Part shown: piece after piece, positions 7,426 through 13,953 of the stretch
How positions within the stretch are numbered: the stretch's first letter is position 1
How the letters are laid out: every line of letters starts with the position of its first letter
Assembly (NCBI GenBank): GCA_041679065.1
Contig: JBBABI010000024.1
Location: forward strand, 1 to 14,847
DNA: 14,847 bases
Source of the DNA: CAJBLF01 sp041679065
GTDB taxonomy: Bacteria > Patescibacteriota > Gracilibacteria > Absconditabacterales > Absconditicoccaceae
Direction: 5' to 3'
Notes under the pieces: generated by a model
What the model saw: only the letters and a program-made list of their open reading frames with translations
Database searches by the model: none
What the model was told of the DNA's origin: nothing
Position numbers and translations under genes: made by a program

Positions 7426-8661
7426 TTATCAGAAAAAATTCTGAATCTCTTTCACGAGCGGTTCGTATTCCTTGATCTGGCTCAGCCTCACTTTCAGCTC
7501 CTTGGATCAGGGGATTCATTTGATATATTGGAATAAGTGTTTCCTGAATGCAACCACTATAGAGCTTAGACCTTGGACGTTAGACTTTAGTTGAGGTAAA
7601 TGTAAAATAATTTCATCAAGGTTTTCTTTCGTTGGCATAATTAAAATCTTTCCATTTTTCCATCTTTCCATTTTTCAACCTTGGAAATATATTTCCGTAG
7701 CGATCATATAATCCAGATGTTTTAAAATGGTTTCTTTGATCTCTTTTTTATCAGGAATATGCGGAGTGAAGATTCGTGGATTTCAAATAGCTGCTTGGCC
7801 TATGAGGACTCAGTCTAAATTGCCTTTTATGGTTTCTATTTCCTGATATGATGATATTCATCCATTGCCGAGTATTTTGCAAGAGGTGTGATTTTTTTTT
7901 CAATTCTCAATCCTCAATTCTCAATTCTTAATTTCGTTGTAAGCACACTGTTCTTGTTGAGAAACCGATTCTTTGAGATGGTAAATAAAATCCCAGTCAG
8001 TAAGCCCAGCATACACTTGTTTCACTGTCCTTCAATGAATGGTTATCATATCTACATATTTGCTTGCTTTGATGAGAAATTCCATTTGCTCTTTTTTATC
8101 ATCGTCATTTAATCCCGTTCTGGTCTTGATACTAAAAGGGATACGAAGTCATTCTCTGATATTCTTAATTATTCTCAGACATTCTGTCTTGTTCTTAAGC
8201 AAGGCGCTGCCTCCACCTGTACTCATTACATTTCTCGCTGGGCATCATATATTGAGTTCCAATCACGCGAATCATGGGAATCACGTGTTGGCTTGTTTTT
8301 CTTGTACAGCAACTCATCAGGGGAGTTCAGAGTTTATAGTTCATGGTTTAGGGTTGATGTATCTTTTTTTACTCTGCACTCACTTCAGAAAATATTTTTC
8401 TTGAATATCTTTAAAACATTTTATCAGCATATCTTCATTTCCTCCAAATATCTGCGCAATTACCGGAGCTTGTTCTTTGGTCATCATCAGATGTTTCATG
8501 ACGCCGACAGGATTGATGATGTAACCGTCAGCATTCATGAATTCAGTCCAAAGATATAATTCGTAGTTATCTTTTTCTCCATATTTATCAAAAATCTCTT
8601 TCACGATCTGGCGAAAGGCGCAATCTGTGTATCAGTCCATAGGAGCTAAACCGATTATCAT
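7426..8661 (-). CDS. dus: tRNA-dihydrouridine synthase (Dus family) with in-frame repeat insertions
   Basis: Dus enzymes are FMN-dependent and reduce uridine to dihydrouridine in tRNA. The 411-residue ORF runs from ATG 8661 to TAA 7426-7428 with 20 TGA codons. Seen: LAPMDGYTDCAFR (5-17); LELNIGCPARNV (134-145) with catalytic Cys140; GGGSALL; SIKTRTG with Lys179; TIHGRT with His209; GNGGI (265-269) and IGQAAIGNP (287-295), the FMN phosphate site; and the C-terminal helical domain ending FRKHLFQYIKGIPGSKEL. TGA supplies invariant glycines (10, 210, 268, 293). Usual Dus proteins are about 310-350 residues. The excess lies in three low-complexity insertions at about 100-133, 241-258 and 325-341. 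All catalytic residues are kept, so it is probably functional. I cannot tell the DusA, B or C class. No Shine-Dalgarno precedes the start. Confidence 0.93.
7648..7679. repeat. 16-bp tandem repeat inside dus
   Basis: CTTTCCATTTTTCCAT (7648-7663) is followed by CTTTCCATTTTTCAAC (7664-7679), 14 of 16 identical. It encodes GGKMERWKNGK-like residues between the two Dus domains. The same TTTCCA/TGGAAA words occur in the noncoding stretches 2944-2970 and 4551-4628. Confidence 0.75.
7901..7935. repeat. 7-bp tandem repeat inside dus
   Basis: CAATTCT, CAATCCT, CAATTCT, CAATTCT and TAATTTC follow one another exactly. On the coding strand they give NEIKNGELRIENGK, just before the ILGNGGI strand where normal Dus proteins have no insert. 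Confidence 0.8.
8261..8287. repeat. 9-bp tandem repeat inside dus
   Basis: AATCACGCG, AATCATGGG and AATCACGTG follow one another exactly. The coding strand reads NTGFPGFAG with three TGA codons, immediately before LELNIGCP. A second wordy stretch (GTTCAGAG, TTTATAGTTCATGG, TTTAGGG; about 8327-8356) lies upstream within the same insertion. Confidence 0.75.
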
Positions 8662-8663
8662 CG

Positions 8664-8698
8664 GAATGTTGAATGCTAAATGTTGAATGTTGAGTATG
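8664..8698. repeat. AATGTTG word repeats in the dus leader
   Basis: AATGTTGAATGCTAAATG and TTGAATGTTGAG form a short-period repeat directly upstream of the dus start, ending where palindromic repeat copy B begins. Confidence 0.55.
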
Positions 8699-8824
8699 TG
8701 TCTTTGCGAGCTTGCCTACCCATCGTAGTTCTACGAGGCGCGGCGGCAGGCAGGTTTACCTACCTATGGCAATCTAATCGCTGAAATAATTTGGATTGCT
8801 TCGCTTTTGGCTCGCAATGACAAT
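8698..8824. repeat. Dispersed imperfect palindromic repeat, copy B
   Basis: GTCTTTGCGAG (8700-8710) and CTCGCAATGAC (8811-8821) form the outer arms; GGCAATCTAATC (8768-8779) and GATTGCTTCG (8794-8803) the inner ones. Arms and order are the same as in 755-845, and both copies are preceded by TGT. Copy B has an extra middle part with a CGTAGTTCTACG hairpin. It lies between the divergent dus and mtgA genes. Confidence 0.8.
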
Positions 8825-8892
8825 TGCTAATTAATTCTAAGAAAAAACGTTTCTGAAGCAAGAAAAATATTGTTTTCTTGATCGAGAAGAAT

Positions 8893-9672
8893 ATGCTTAA
8901 ATGTTTTAATTTATCGGATGTTATGGTTCATAAACTACGTCAACATATAGGTTTCATAATATGGAAAGCAGAATCGCGGATAAAAGTCTGACTGATAATC
9001 TTTTTCGCTGCATCGATCTATTTCGTCCTGCTGTACAAGCGGCAGAATCCTGGAATGACTCCGCTCATGGTAATCAGATTTGTGGATCAGGTGACGCATG
9101 GCAGGAAAATCATCCTCAAGTATAGCCGAGTCCCTATAGAACATATCTCTTCATCGAGTATTTACGCCGTGATGGCAGGGGAGGACCAGAAATTCCTGGA
9201 TCATTTCGGATTTGATTTTGATGCGATATGGAATGCATTGCAATATGATATCCAAAACCAATCCGTGAGCATAGGAGGAAGTACGATCACCCAGCAGACG
9301 GCGAAAAATCTCTTTCTCCGGCCTGGACGTTCCATCATTAGAAAAGCATTGGAATCCTATTTCACTATTTTGATGGAGCTTGGACGAAGCAAGGAAAGAA
9401 TCCTGGAAGTCTATCTCAATATCATCGAATTCGGTGATGGAATTTATGGAATAGAGCAAGCATCACAATATTATTTCGACACTTCAGCAGATAAGCTCAC
9501 CAAATATCAGGCAACATTATTAGCTGCTATTTTGCCTAATCCGAGATATTATCAAGATCATCTGCGCAGCTATCGGCTGACCAAAAGAAAAAACGCTATC
9601 AGTGGTGGCATCAATAGACTCAAGCGTGATGCCGAAAATAAGGAATTTGTGAATGAGATTACATGACAATAA
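8893..9672 (+). CDS. mtgA: Monofunctional peptidoglycan glycosyltransferase (MtgA type)
   Basis: GT51 glycosyltransferases polymerise lipid II into glycan strands at the outer face of the cytoplasmic membrane. From ATG 8893 the protein has 259 residues (249 from ATG 8923), the normal size for MtgA, with no transpeptidase domain. Seen: one membrane span (IIFFAASIYFVLLY), TPLMVIRF as in MtgA, AGEDQKFLDHFGFD with catalytic Glu97, GGSTITQQTAKNLFL, KERILEVYLNIIEFGDGIYG, and LLAAILPNPRYY. TGA codons: one in the membrane segment (8989-8991), needed to reach the start, and one at 9664-9666, so the gene ends TGA-CAA-TAA. I chose 8893 for the GAGAAGA stretch before it, though it is close to the ATG; 8923 is also plausible. 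It is divergent from dus and convergent with the next gene. Confidence 0.93.
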
Positions 9673-9699
9673 AAAAATGGTTGGGGCTTTGCCCAACCA
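9670..9699 (-). terminator. Intrinsic terminator of the first Panacea-like gene
   Basis: On the minus strand TGGTTGGG (9692-9699) pairs with CCCAACCA (9678-9685), followed by T7 (9671-9677). It starts only six bases after the TGA that ends the gene. Confidence 0.75.
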
Positions 9700-9704
9700 A
9701 AATA

Positions 9705-10295
9705 TCAGTATAATAATGCTAATTGATTTCCAGAAAATATAAATTTTTCTGTTTCTAGTTCTTTTAATGGTATGGGGTTTCCTTTGCAGGTACTCCAGCA
9801 GATACTGTCTCTACTGTAGGCGCTTAATGTTTCTACATTATGATTAATAAAATCAGGATTATTCCTTTGTAGGCGATCTACAGACTCATCTATCAACTCA
9901 TAAGGAAAACCGCTATATTCTTTTGATAGTGGGACCTTTTTTGTCTCGCTGAATCCCAAAGAACATTTTTCTATCAGATCATTTCCCAATTCATCCCAAG
10001 GATAAGGGCACTCCCCATCAATGATACATAAATGTGGAAAAGAATTCTCAGAAGAATACTGCAGAATATCTTGTTCGATAACTCCATCTTTGGAGGCAAT
10101 GAAGGTATCGAATACAGAAAGCGATTTCTTATTTGCCATACAGATAAAGAATGGCAAGAGGAGTATTTTTTCTTCTCCCAGATCATTGCATAGATTAAAC
10201 TTTTGCCATGATTTGATTCGGTTTGCATGGATATACCATGCGGCTAATTTATATAGCAAATATTCAAATGCTATAAATTTTACTTGTTTTTTCAT
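9705..10295 (-). CDS. Panacea/DUF4065-like protein, paralogue 1
   Basis: First of three tandem relatives. Shared pattern: FEYxxYKLAxWY near the N-terminus, LPFxxCMA, FDxFxAxxxGxxExDI (here FDTFIASKDGVIEQDI), then GxPYELIDxxxxRL, an xINHxxxxL stretch, a Ser..Trp motif (YSRDSICW) and an ExxKxxF end. By eye this resembles the Panacea domain (DUF4065, SocA-like), a common antitoxin module and phage-associated protein; the assignment is by pattern only. 196 residues from ATG 10295 to TGA 9705-9707. If that TGA is Gly, the ORF runs through the terminator to TAG 9570-9572, overlapping mtgA antisense. Aligned with paralogue 2, the TGA matches its last residue (LLY-G against LIF-G), whose TAA follows at once; here that position is TAT. 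No internal TGA. No toxin gene is adjacent. Confidence 0.75.
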   Translation of the reverse strand: MKKQVKFIAFEYLLYKLAAWYIHANRIKSWQKFNLCNDLGEEKILLLPFFICMANKKSLSVFDTFIASKDGVIEQDILQYSSENSFPHLCIIDGECPYPWDELGNDLIEKCSLGFSETKKVPLSKEYSGFPYELIDESVDRLQRNNPDFINHNVETLSAYSRDSICWSTCKGNPIPLKELETEKFIFSGNQLALLY

Positions 10296-10325
10296 GTTAT
10301 ATTTTTTGTTTGTTTTTTTTTGTTT

Positions 10326-10339
10326 CCAATTACAATTGG
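10326..10339. promoter_or_regulatory. Palindrome in paralogue 1 leader, possible operator
   Basis: CCAATT-AC-AATTGG is a perfect inverted repeat located between the predicted -10 and the start codon of paralogue 1. A repressor site or a small 5' hairpin are both possible. Confidence 0.35.
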
Positions 10340-10346
10340 TGATGTT

Positions 10347-10374
10347 AGTATAGATAAATCCTATTAAAATTCCA
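10347..10374 (-). promoter_or_regulatory. Predicted promoter of paralogue 1
   Basis: On the minus strand TGGAAT (10369-10374) and TATACT (10347-10352) are 16 bp apart. CTGGAATTTT, then GATTTAT, then TAT are shared with the promoter of paralogue 2. Between here and 10515 I see only a TGACGTCA palindrome and no gene. Confidence 0.55.
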
Positions 10375-10516
10375 GGAGAAATATAGTTGGAAAAACAATA
10401 ATTTTTAGTTATACTTCACAAGTATTTGTTAGTTAACCATGATTTTGACGTCACAAAAATACCTCGATGACTCTCCCATTGTGCGGGACTGAAGTGGTTT
10501 TTATTGCGTCTCAATT

Positions 10517-10540
10517 AAAAAAAGCTGGGAACACCCAGCT
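10517..10540 (-). terminator. Intrinsic terminator of paralogue 2
   Basis: On the minus strand AGCTGGG and CCCAGCT (10534-10540 and 10523-10529) pair around a four-base loop, followed by T7 (10517-10523). Confidence 0.8.
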
Positions 10541-10552
10541 CGTATTGTCTCT

Positions 10553-11074
10553 TTATCCAAAGATGAGTGTTTTTTCTCCTCTGGCGTAGACCGATCTTTC
10601 TTGTATCAGAATTTCGGTCGGTATCTTCGTCCCTTCACCATGATCCATGAAAATCATCCATGAAAGATGTGATTTTGTGAACTCTATACGTTTTCTTTCT
10701 AAATGATGGATTATGTTTTTATTCAGGAACTTCAGATGTGCAATAGCATAATCTATTACGTCATACGGAATCCCTTCATACGCATCTGGTAATTCTTTAG
10801 ATAATATGATCTTATCGTAATTATCCCAGATGTCTTTTTCGATGACTCCTTCATGCAAAAAAGTCACGAAGTTATCAAAGAGAGAAAACATAGCCGGTTT
10901 ATCTTCATCCTTGCTTGCTAAGCAAACGATAAACAATAACGATAGGTTCTTCGTCTTACTCAGCGGTTCGGGTATGAAAAAGCGCCATGGTGGTATGACG
11001 GCAGTATGCCATTGTGCCAATCTGTACACAATGTACTCAAACGCTTTGATTTTTAATTCCAGTTTCTTTTCCAT
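10553..11074 (-). CDS. Panacea/DUF4065-like protein, paralogue 2
   Basis: 173 residues, ATG 11074 to TAA 10553-10555. It aligns with its neighbours over its whole length: KAFEYIVYRLAQWH, LLFIVCLAS, FDNFVTFLHEGVIEKDI, YEGIPYDVIDYAIAHL, IIHHLERKRIEF, TKSHLSWM, IPTEILIQERSVY. It is the shortest of the three, lacking the insert between the GVIE motif and the PYxxID motif. Like the others it is soluble, with no signal, and uses no TGA. Any function as antitoxin or phage-related factor is inferred from the Panacea resemblance only. It has its own promoter and terminator and an A-rich leader (TAACTAAAAAAAATAT) without Shine-Dalgarno. Confidence 0.75.
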   Translation of the reverse strand: MEKKLELKIKAFEYIVYRLAQWHTAVIPPWRFFIPEPLSKTKNLSLLFIVCLASKDEDKPAMFSLFDNFVTFLHEGVIEKDIWDNYDKIILSKELPDAYEGIPYDVIDYAIAHLKFLNKNIIHHLERKRIEFTKSHLSWMIFMDHGEGTKIPTEILIQERSVYARGEKTLIFG

Positions 11075-11120
11075 ATATTTTTTTTAGTTATTTTTGTTTA
11101 CGGTTTCTTTTTCTGATATG

Positions 11121-11148
11121 GATATACATAAATCTTGTGAAAATTCCA
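11121..11148 (-). promoter_or_regulatory. Predicted promoter of paralogue 2
   Basis: On the minus strand TGGAAT (11143-11148) and TATATC (11121-11126) are 16 bp apart. It starts just after the terminator of paralogue 3 and is closely related to 10347-10374 and to the end of the dedA-family gene. Confidence 0.55.
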
Positions 11149-11152
11149 GCAA

Positions 11153-11177
11153 GAAAAAAAGCCGGGAATCCCCAGCT
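11153..11177 (-). terminator. Intrinsic terminator of paralogue 3
   Basis: On the minus strand AGCTGGG (11171-11177) pairs with CCCGGCT (11160-11166) with one G-U pair, followed by T7. Confidence 0.75.
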
Positions 11178-11191
11178 ATAATTCATGATAG

Positions 11192-11827
11192 TTAAGACAT
11201 GCTCATCAATCCGCTTATCGGCGAGTAACACGACTTTTCTTTTAAAAGTATATCAAGCGGTATCAGCTGCAGCGCATCTGTTCGCTTCAGTGCTGTCCAT
11301 GTTTGCCAGCAGATATGTCTTTTACTGTGGAAGAGCATTACATTCTTTTCGTGATTCACGAAGTGGATGTTACATACCTTTAATCGTTCTATCGCCTTAT
11401 CGATGAGTTCATAAGGTACTCCTTCAGTACAGAAATCTTTCTTGGATGTCGAGATCTTTTGTTGTCCAAAATCGAACATATTATTTTCCAAATAACCTTC
11501 TGGATTTTCGATAGAGAAATTTTTACGATTTTCCAATCGTAATCCGCGGTTTGAATATAAGCCAAACGGGTAGTCGATAAGATTCTTTTCGAGCATGCCG
11601 TACTTCCGGGAAGCGAAGAAGCTATCGAATATAGCGAACATTTTTTCTCTGTCGATGCTTGCCATGCAGACAATGAATGGCAGACATCTCATCTTTACTT
11701 TTGTAAAATCATTTCGGTAATTGAAGTCTTCTGTAGACTTCACCTTATTGAACTCGATATACCATAAGACCATTTTGTAGATGATATACTCGAAGGAGTT
11801 TCTTTTTAATTCGATTTTTGTTTCCAT
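11192..11827 (-). CDS. Panacea/DUF4065-like protein, paralogue 3
   Basis: 211 residues, ATG 11827 to TAA 11192-11194; the longest of the tandem family. Conserved blocks: NSFEYIIYKMVLWYIEFNKV, LPFIVCMAS, FDSFFASRKYGMLEKNL, EGVPYELIDKAIERL, FVNHEKNVMLF, SKRHICWQTW, IPLDILLKEKSCY. The extra length lies between the GMLE and PYELID blocks, as in paralogue 1. Its start is three bases past the stop of the dedA-family gene, so the two are probably one transcript. Seven glycines, none TGA, whereas its dedA partner uses four TGA. Panacea-type assignment is by eye. Confidence 0.78.
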   Translation of the reverse strand: METKIELKRNSFEYIIYKMVLWYIEFNKVKSTEDFNYRNDFTKVKMRCLPFIVCMASIDREKMFAIFDSFFASRKYGMLEKNLIDYPFGLYSNRGLRLENRKNFSIENPEGYLENNMFDFGQQKISTSKKDFCTEGVPYELIDKAIERLKVCNIHFVNHEKNVMLFHSKRHICWQTWTALKRTDALQLIPLDILLKEKSCYSPISGLMSMS

Positions 11828-11830
11828 ATA

Positions 11831-12457
11831 TTAGATTTTTTGTTTGCGTTTATATTTTTTTCTGATCTGACGATAGATAAATCGTCCGATTATGCAAACT
11901 AAAATAGCCAAGACGACAATATCGACGGTATGACTATATTTCATGACTAATTCTCGATTCTCTTTCAGATATTTTCCGACCAACGTCAAAAAGGTGTTTC
12001 GGAGTCCTGCGCCGACCAAAGTATACACGATGAATTTGGTCAGATTCATTTTTCCCATACCTGCGGGAAGCGAAATAAGATGCCTTACGACTGGGATAAA
12101 TCTGCTGATCAGAATAGTGATGCTTCCTCTTTTCTTGAAAAAATGCTCGGTGGAGTGTAATTCTTCTTCGTCTAACAAAAAATATTTTCAGAATTTTCTG
12201 ATGAACGGTTTGCCTCCGTAATATCAGATAGCATAGGATATCAACGATCCGACTATACTTCCGAGTGTGCTGACGATGATCACTCCTTGTAGACTAAAAT
12301 GTTTTGTCGCTACCAAAAATCCTGCGAATGGCATGATGGCTTCGCTGGGCATGGGTAAGATCATACTTTCCATGACCATTCATACGAAGACAGTAATATA
12401 CCCCGTTTGTTGGATAAATGCGGTGATATAGGTTGCTAGGAACTGGGTAATTCACAT
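11831..12457 (-). CDS. DedA-family (VTT domain) membrane protein
   Basis: DedA proteins are inner-membrane proteins; members transport or flip undecaprenyl phosphate or phospholipids. 208 residues from ATG 12457 to TAA 11831-11833, the usual family length, with TGA at residues 2, 26, 78 and 90. Family marks: FVGMVMESMILPMPSEAIMPFAGFL (TGA for the Gly of FVG), GSLISYAIGYYGG, FIRKFGKYFLLDEEEL, FFKKRGSITILISRFIPVVRHLISLPAGMGKM, and a C-terminal membrane span. Start: ATG with AGAAG five bases upstream; upstream codons are open but have no ATG. It is the first gene of a unit with Panacea-like paralogue 3. Its last 40 bases contain GATTTATCTAT...ATCAGAAAAA, which matches the leader of paralogue 2. 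Confidence 0.92.
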
Positions 12458-12530
12458 CGGCTTCTGAACAGGATAAAGATTGTTTACTAAGAACGGATTA
12501 TGAATAATGGATGAATCGATATTTATGTCG

Positions 12531-12615
12531 TAATTGGTAATTGGTTATTTGTTATTGGGTAGTGAAATGAGTCAAGCCCAATAAACTAATACACAAATAT
12601 ACCAATACACCATTT
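12531..12615. repeat. Low-complexity AATTGGT / AATAC word repeats
   Basis: TAATTGG, TAATTGG, TTATTTG and TTATTGGG at 7-8 bp period, then ACTAATACAC, AAATATACC and AATACACC. Noncoding, between the divergent dedA-family and methyltransferase genes. Confidence 0.55.
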
Positions 12616-12647
12616 TTTATCAAACCCATCCGATAATTCAACCCTTA

Positions 12648-12675
12648 TTGAAAAAATGAAGAAAAAGGATATATG
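12648..12675 (+). promoter_or_regulatory. Predicted promoter of the methyltransferase operon
   Basis: TTGAAA (12648-12653) and TATATG (12670-12675) are 16 bp apart, about 28 bases ahead of the start codon. AAGAGA seven bases before the ATG may act as ribosome binding site. Confidence 0.45.
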
Positions 12676-12702
12676 ATAGTGTTTTATCCGTAAGAGAATA
12701 TC

Positions 12703-13437
12703 ATGGACAAGGAAGATTCTTTGAGGTGTTTATATGAAGAAAAATATTTCAATAAAAGCCCGGAAGCCAAGAACAGCAGAGTAGCGCCTCAAACGCCAGG
12801 ATCCAAGGTTTTGAGCATTTTGGGATTTGAGAAAAAAGGAGACCTATATCCGGATTTCGAAAACAAACAGATAACGGATATCTGAGGATGATTGAGCACG
12901 TTCGCTTTTGAATTAGCTCCAAGCGTAAAGCAAATTATTGTAGTGGATCCAGCTTATCATTATGATCTAGAGAAATGCACGGAGGACGAGAAAAGAAAGG
13001 CAGAAAATAGATTATTGAGCACAAAAGAACTGTCAGAAAAGAGGGGAAGAAATTTAGCAGCTATATTTAATTCCGAAAAAGAAGTCGGTGAAGGCATAGA
13101 AAGATGGAAAAAAAACATTATTTCTCCGGATCCCAAAATCATACTCAATGATTCGTTCGCGCAGGATCTTAAATGAATCGCGCCGGAAAGCCAGGATGCT
13201 GTTTTTTTAAATTTCGTTCTACATACATTGAAAGGACGTGGTTCTCTAGAAGATGAAATCCTTGTCACATTAGATAATGCATATCGCATCACCAAACCAT
13301 GAGGGAAAGTATATGGCATCCATGATAAAAAATCTAAGGAAGAAGCTATCATCACAGCATTAAACAAGACAGACTATAGACGAAATGCTTATTATAGAGA
13401 TGATAAATATATGGTTTTTATTATAGATAAAGAATAA
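12703..13437 (+). CDS. Class I SAM-dependent methyltransferase-like protein
   Basis: 244 residues, ATG 12703 to TAA 13435-13437, through four TGA codons (residues 61, 63, 158, 200). Seen: motif I DIGGGLSTFAFELA (59-72) with two of the three glycines from TGA, then IIVVDPAYH (motif II, acidic Asp for ribose), NDSFAQDL, QDAVFLNFVLHTL (motif IV-like) and AYRITKPGGKVYGIHD with TGA in the invariant KPGG turn. This is the Rossmann methyltransferase order; the substrate cannot be read from sequence. A radical or transfer function other than methylation is possible but less likely. The next gene, an RNA methyltransferase, starts five bases after its stop. Confidence 0.85.
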
Positions 13438-13442
13438 GAGAT

Positions 13443-13901
13443 ATGAATATCGTTATATTAGAAAACATCCGTTCCGCCTATAATGTCGGCAATATCATCC
13501 GTACAGCTGATGCGCTTGGATGGCAGGTGCGATTGAGCGGGTATACACCATCGCCGTTGGATAATTCCAAGGTCGTCAAAACCTCTCTTGGCGCTGAAAA
13601 TAACGTCGGATTGAAGCAATTTGACTCTACTGCTGATGCAATCATAGAAGCCAAGAAAAAAAAATATATCGTCATTGCGGCGGAGATAACGAAAATGTCA
13701 CTGCCATTGGCTTCTTTTTCTCATGCTCACCCAGGTGAGAATATAGCTATCATTTTCGGCAATGAAGTTGATGGCGTATTGGATTCTACGCTGAAACTGG
13801 TCGATGAAGTCGTCCATATCCCCATGCAGGGCGTCAAAGAATCACTCAATGTCGGCCAGACTTCAGCCATCTTTATGCGAGCATTTTCGAAGGGTAAATA
13901 G
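13443..13901 (+). CDS. SpoU/TrmH-family RNA 2'-O-methyltransferase
   Basis: SPOUT-class enzymes with a trefoil-knotted SAM site methylate ribose 2'-OH in tRNA or rRNA. 152 residues, ATG 13443 to TAG 13899-13901. All three SpoU motifs are present: NIRSAYNVGNIIRTADALG (8-26, catalytic-type Asn and Arg), IIFGNEVDGV (103-112), and IPMQGVKESLNVGQTSAIF (126-144). It lacks an N-terminal substrate-binding extension, so it is a minimal domain like TrmL or a stand-alone TrmH; the target nucleotide is not determinable. Eleven glycines, none TGA, unlike the adjacent methyltransferase with which it shares a transcript. Confidence 0.92.
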   Translation: MNIVILENIRSAYNVGNIIRTADALGWQVRLSGYTPSPLDNSKVVKTSLGAENNVGLKQFDSTADAIIEAKKKKYIVIAAEITKMSLPLASFSHAHPGENIAIIFGNEVDGVLDSTLKLVDEVVHIPMQGVKESLNVGQTSAIFMRAFSKGK

Positions 13902-13902
13902 C

Positions 13903-13930
13903 TTGATATCTTATGGTAAATATATATAGT
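13903..13930 (+). promoter_or_regulatory. Predicted promoter of the 13954 gene
   Basis: TTGATA (13903-13908) and TATAGT (13925-13930) are 16 bp apart, right after the TAG of the SpoU gene. The leader is A-rich (ATAAAAAACCAAAAACAAAA). Confidence 0.5.
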
Positions 13931-13953
13931 ATAAAAAACCAAAAACAAAAACT

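Noticed and set aside
7901..7935. CRISPR array
   Set aside because: Units are 7 bp long with no spacers; no cas genes are nearby. The other repeat tracts have the same problem.
7888..8559. Plus-strand ORFs over the dus region
   Set aside because: They are antisense shadows; the opposite strand has a full Dus protein with catalytic motifs.
10440..10515. A further RNA or gene fragment between paralogues 1 and 2
   Set aside because: Only a TGACGTCA palindrome and scattered words are seen; no stem, motif or ORF convincing enough to report.
12892..13176. Separate 94-residue gene starting at 12892
   Set aside because: It is in frame with the ORF from 12703 across TGA-GGA-TGA, which forms the GGG of methyltransferase motif I.
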